DNA of 6,990 nt. Origin: an uncultured Phycisphaerales bacterium. Its GTDB lineage: Bacteria > Planctomycetota > Phycisphaerae > Phycisphaerales > UBA1924. Location of the stretch: positions 1-6,990 of the forward strand of contig CALFMQ010000310.1 in NCBI GenBank assembly GCA_937879825.1, given 5' to 3'. The notes under the pieces are model-generated. The model searched no databases and was not told where the DNA came from. It worked only from the letters and a program-made list of their open reading frames with translations. Both the position numbers and the translations under genes were made by a program. Each line of letters opens with the position of its first letter. Positions within the stretch are counted from its first letter, which is position 1. Below, in pieces: positions 6,878 through 6,990 of this stretch.

Positions 6878-6990
6878 GGCAGGTCTTCCGGCTTCGGCCC
6901 CTCTCCGAACCCGCCTTCCCGCGTGCGACCTTGCACGCAGTGGCTTGTGGGTCCGGCGCTGGGCCTTCACGGCGGCGCGACCGCGGCGGC
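6878..6990 (-). ncRNA. Cobalamin riboswitch aptamer, 5' part beyond window edge
   Basis: The minus strand carries the hallmark conserved pieces of the cobalamin riboswitch in the right order. They are GTGAAGGCCC, then GCCACTG (6944-6938), a perfect GCGTGC/GCACGC stem (6938-6933 with 6926-6921), GGGAAGG (6920-6914), a TTCGG/CCGAA stem, and the B12 box AAGCCGGAAGACCTGCC (6894-6878). The B12 box differs from the usual GCCAGGAGACCTGCC only slightly. The 5' closing strand and the first conserved GGGAA segment should lie beyond 6990, so the aptamer is partial here. Such elements bind adenosyl- or other cobalamins in the nascent mRNA and usually lower expression of downstream transport or synthesis genes when B12 is abundant. 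The first downstream start codon is ATG 6707, about 170 nt away on the same strand. Confidence 0.93.

Noticed and set aside
6708..6936. Upstream extensions and an alternative frame starting at 6875 or 6936
   Set aside because: They run through the riboswitch leader, and part of the aptamer in the second case. They lack a signal peptide at the start and encode low-complexity arginine-rich sequence. ATG 6707 gives a proper signal peptide.

Overview
The window is GC-rich and coded entirely on the minus strand. It looks like a chromosome segment of a planctomycete, most likely of the Phycisphaerae type. Three traits suggest this: a prepilin-like protein with an H-X9-DG motif, a short VPAP-type C-terminal sorting tail of the PEP-CTERM kind, and a type III glutamine synthetase. 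The placement is inferred from these traits; no marker gene is present. No mobile element, CRISPR array, tRNA or rRNA was found.

Layout in the direction of transcription, from right to left. (1) Positions 6990 to 6878 hold the 3' part of a cobalamin (B12) riboswitch aptamer; its 5' strand lies beyond the window edge. A 170-nt leader with several possible hairpins follows. (2) A run of three secreted or envelope proteins comes next: a propeller-like surface protein with a C-terminal anchor (6707-5595), a secreted protein with a DENGNG domain and a dockerin-like tail (5598-4489), and an H-X9-DG pseudopilin-like protein (4492-3692). These three are joined by two 4-nt ATGA stop/start overlaps. 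(3) A BFD-like [2Fe-2S] protein (3688-3431), a MazG-like pyrophosphohydrolase (3418-3098) and trpA (3080-2283) follow with gaps of only 3, 12 and 17 nt. (4) After a 192-nt spacer with a possible promoter comes glnN, a type III glutamine synthetase starting at 2090 and running off the left edge. It is the largest gene but is easily missed because its reading frame has no stop inside the window.

The most interesting part is the riboswitch-led block. A B12 riboswitch normally shuts off B12 uptake or synthesis genes when B12 is plentiful. Here the first three genes are surface or secreted proteins with no recognised B12 enzyme among them. The second protein matches, from memory, the motif order of a 'cell surface protein' family encoded beside btuB and btuG in Bacteroidetes B12-uptake loci, and the first has propeller-like repeats, as BtuG does. 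I therefore propose that this is a planctomycete surface system for capturing B12 or other corrinoids. The close spacing raises the further possibility that the [2Fe-2S] protein, the MazG protein and trpA also fall under B12 control.
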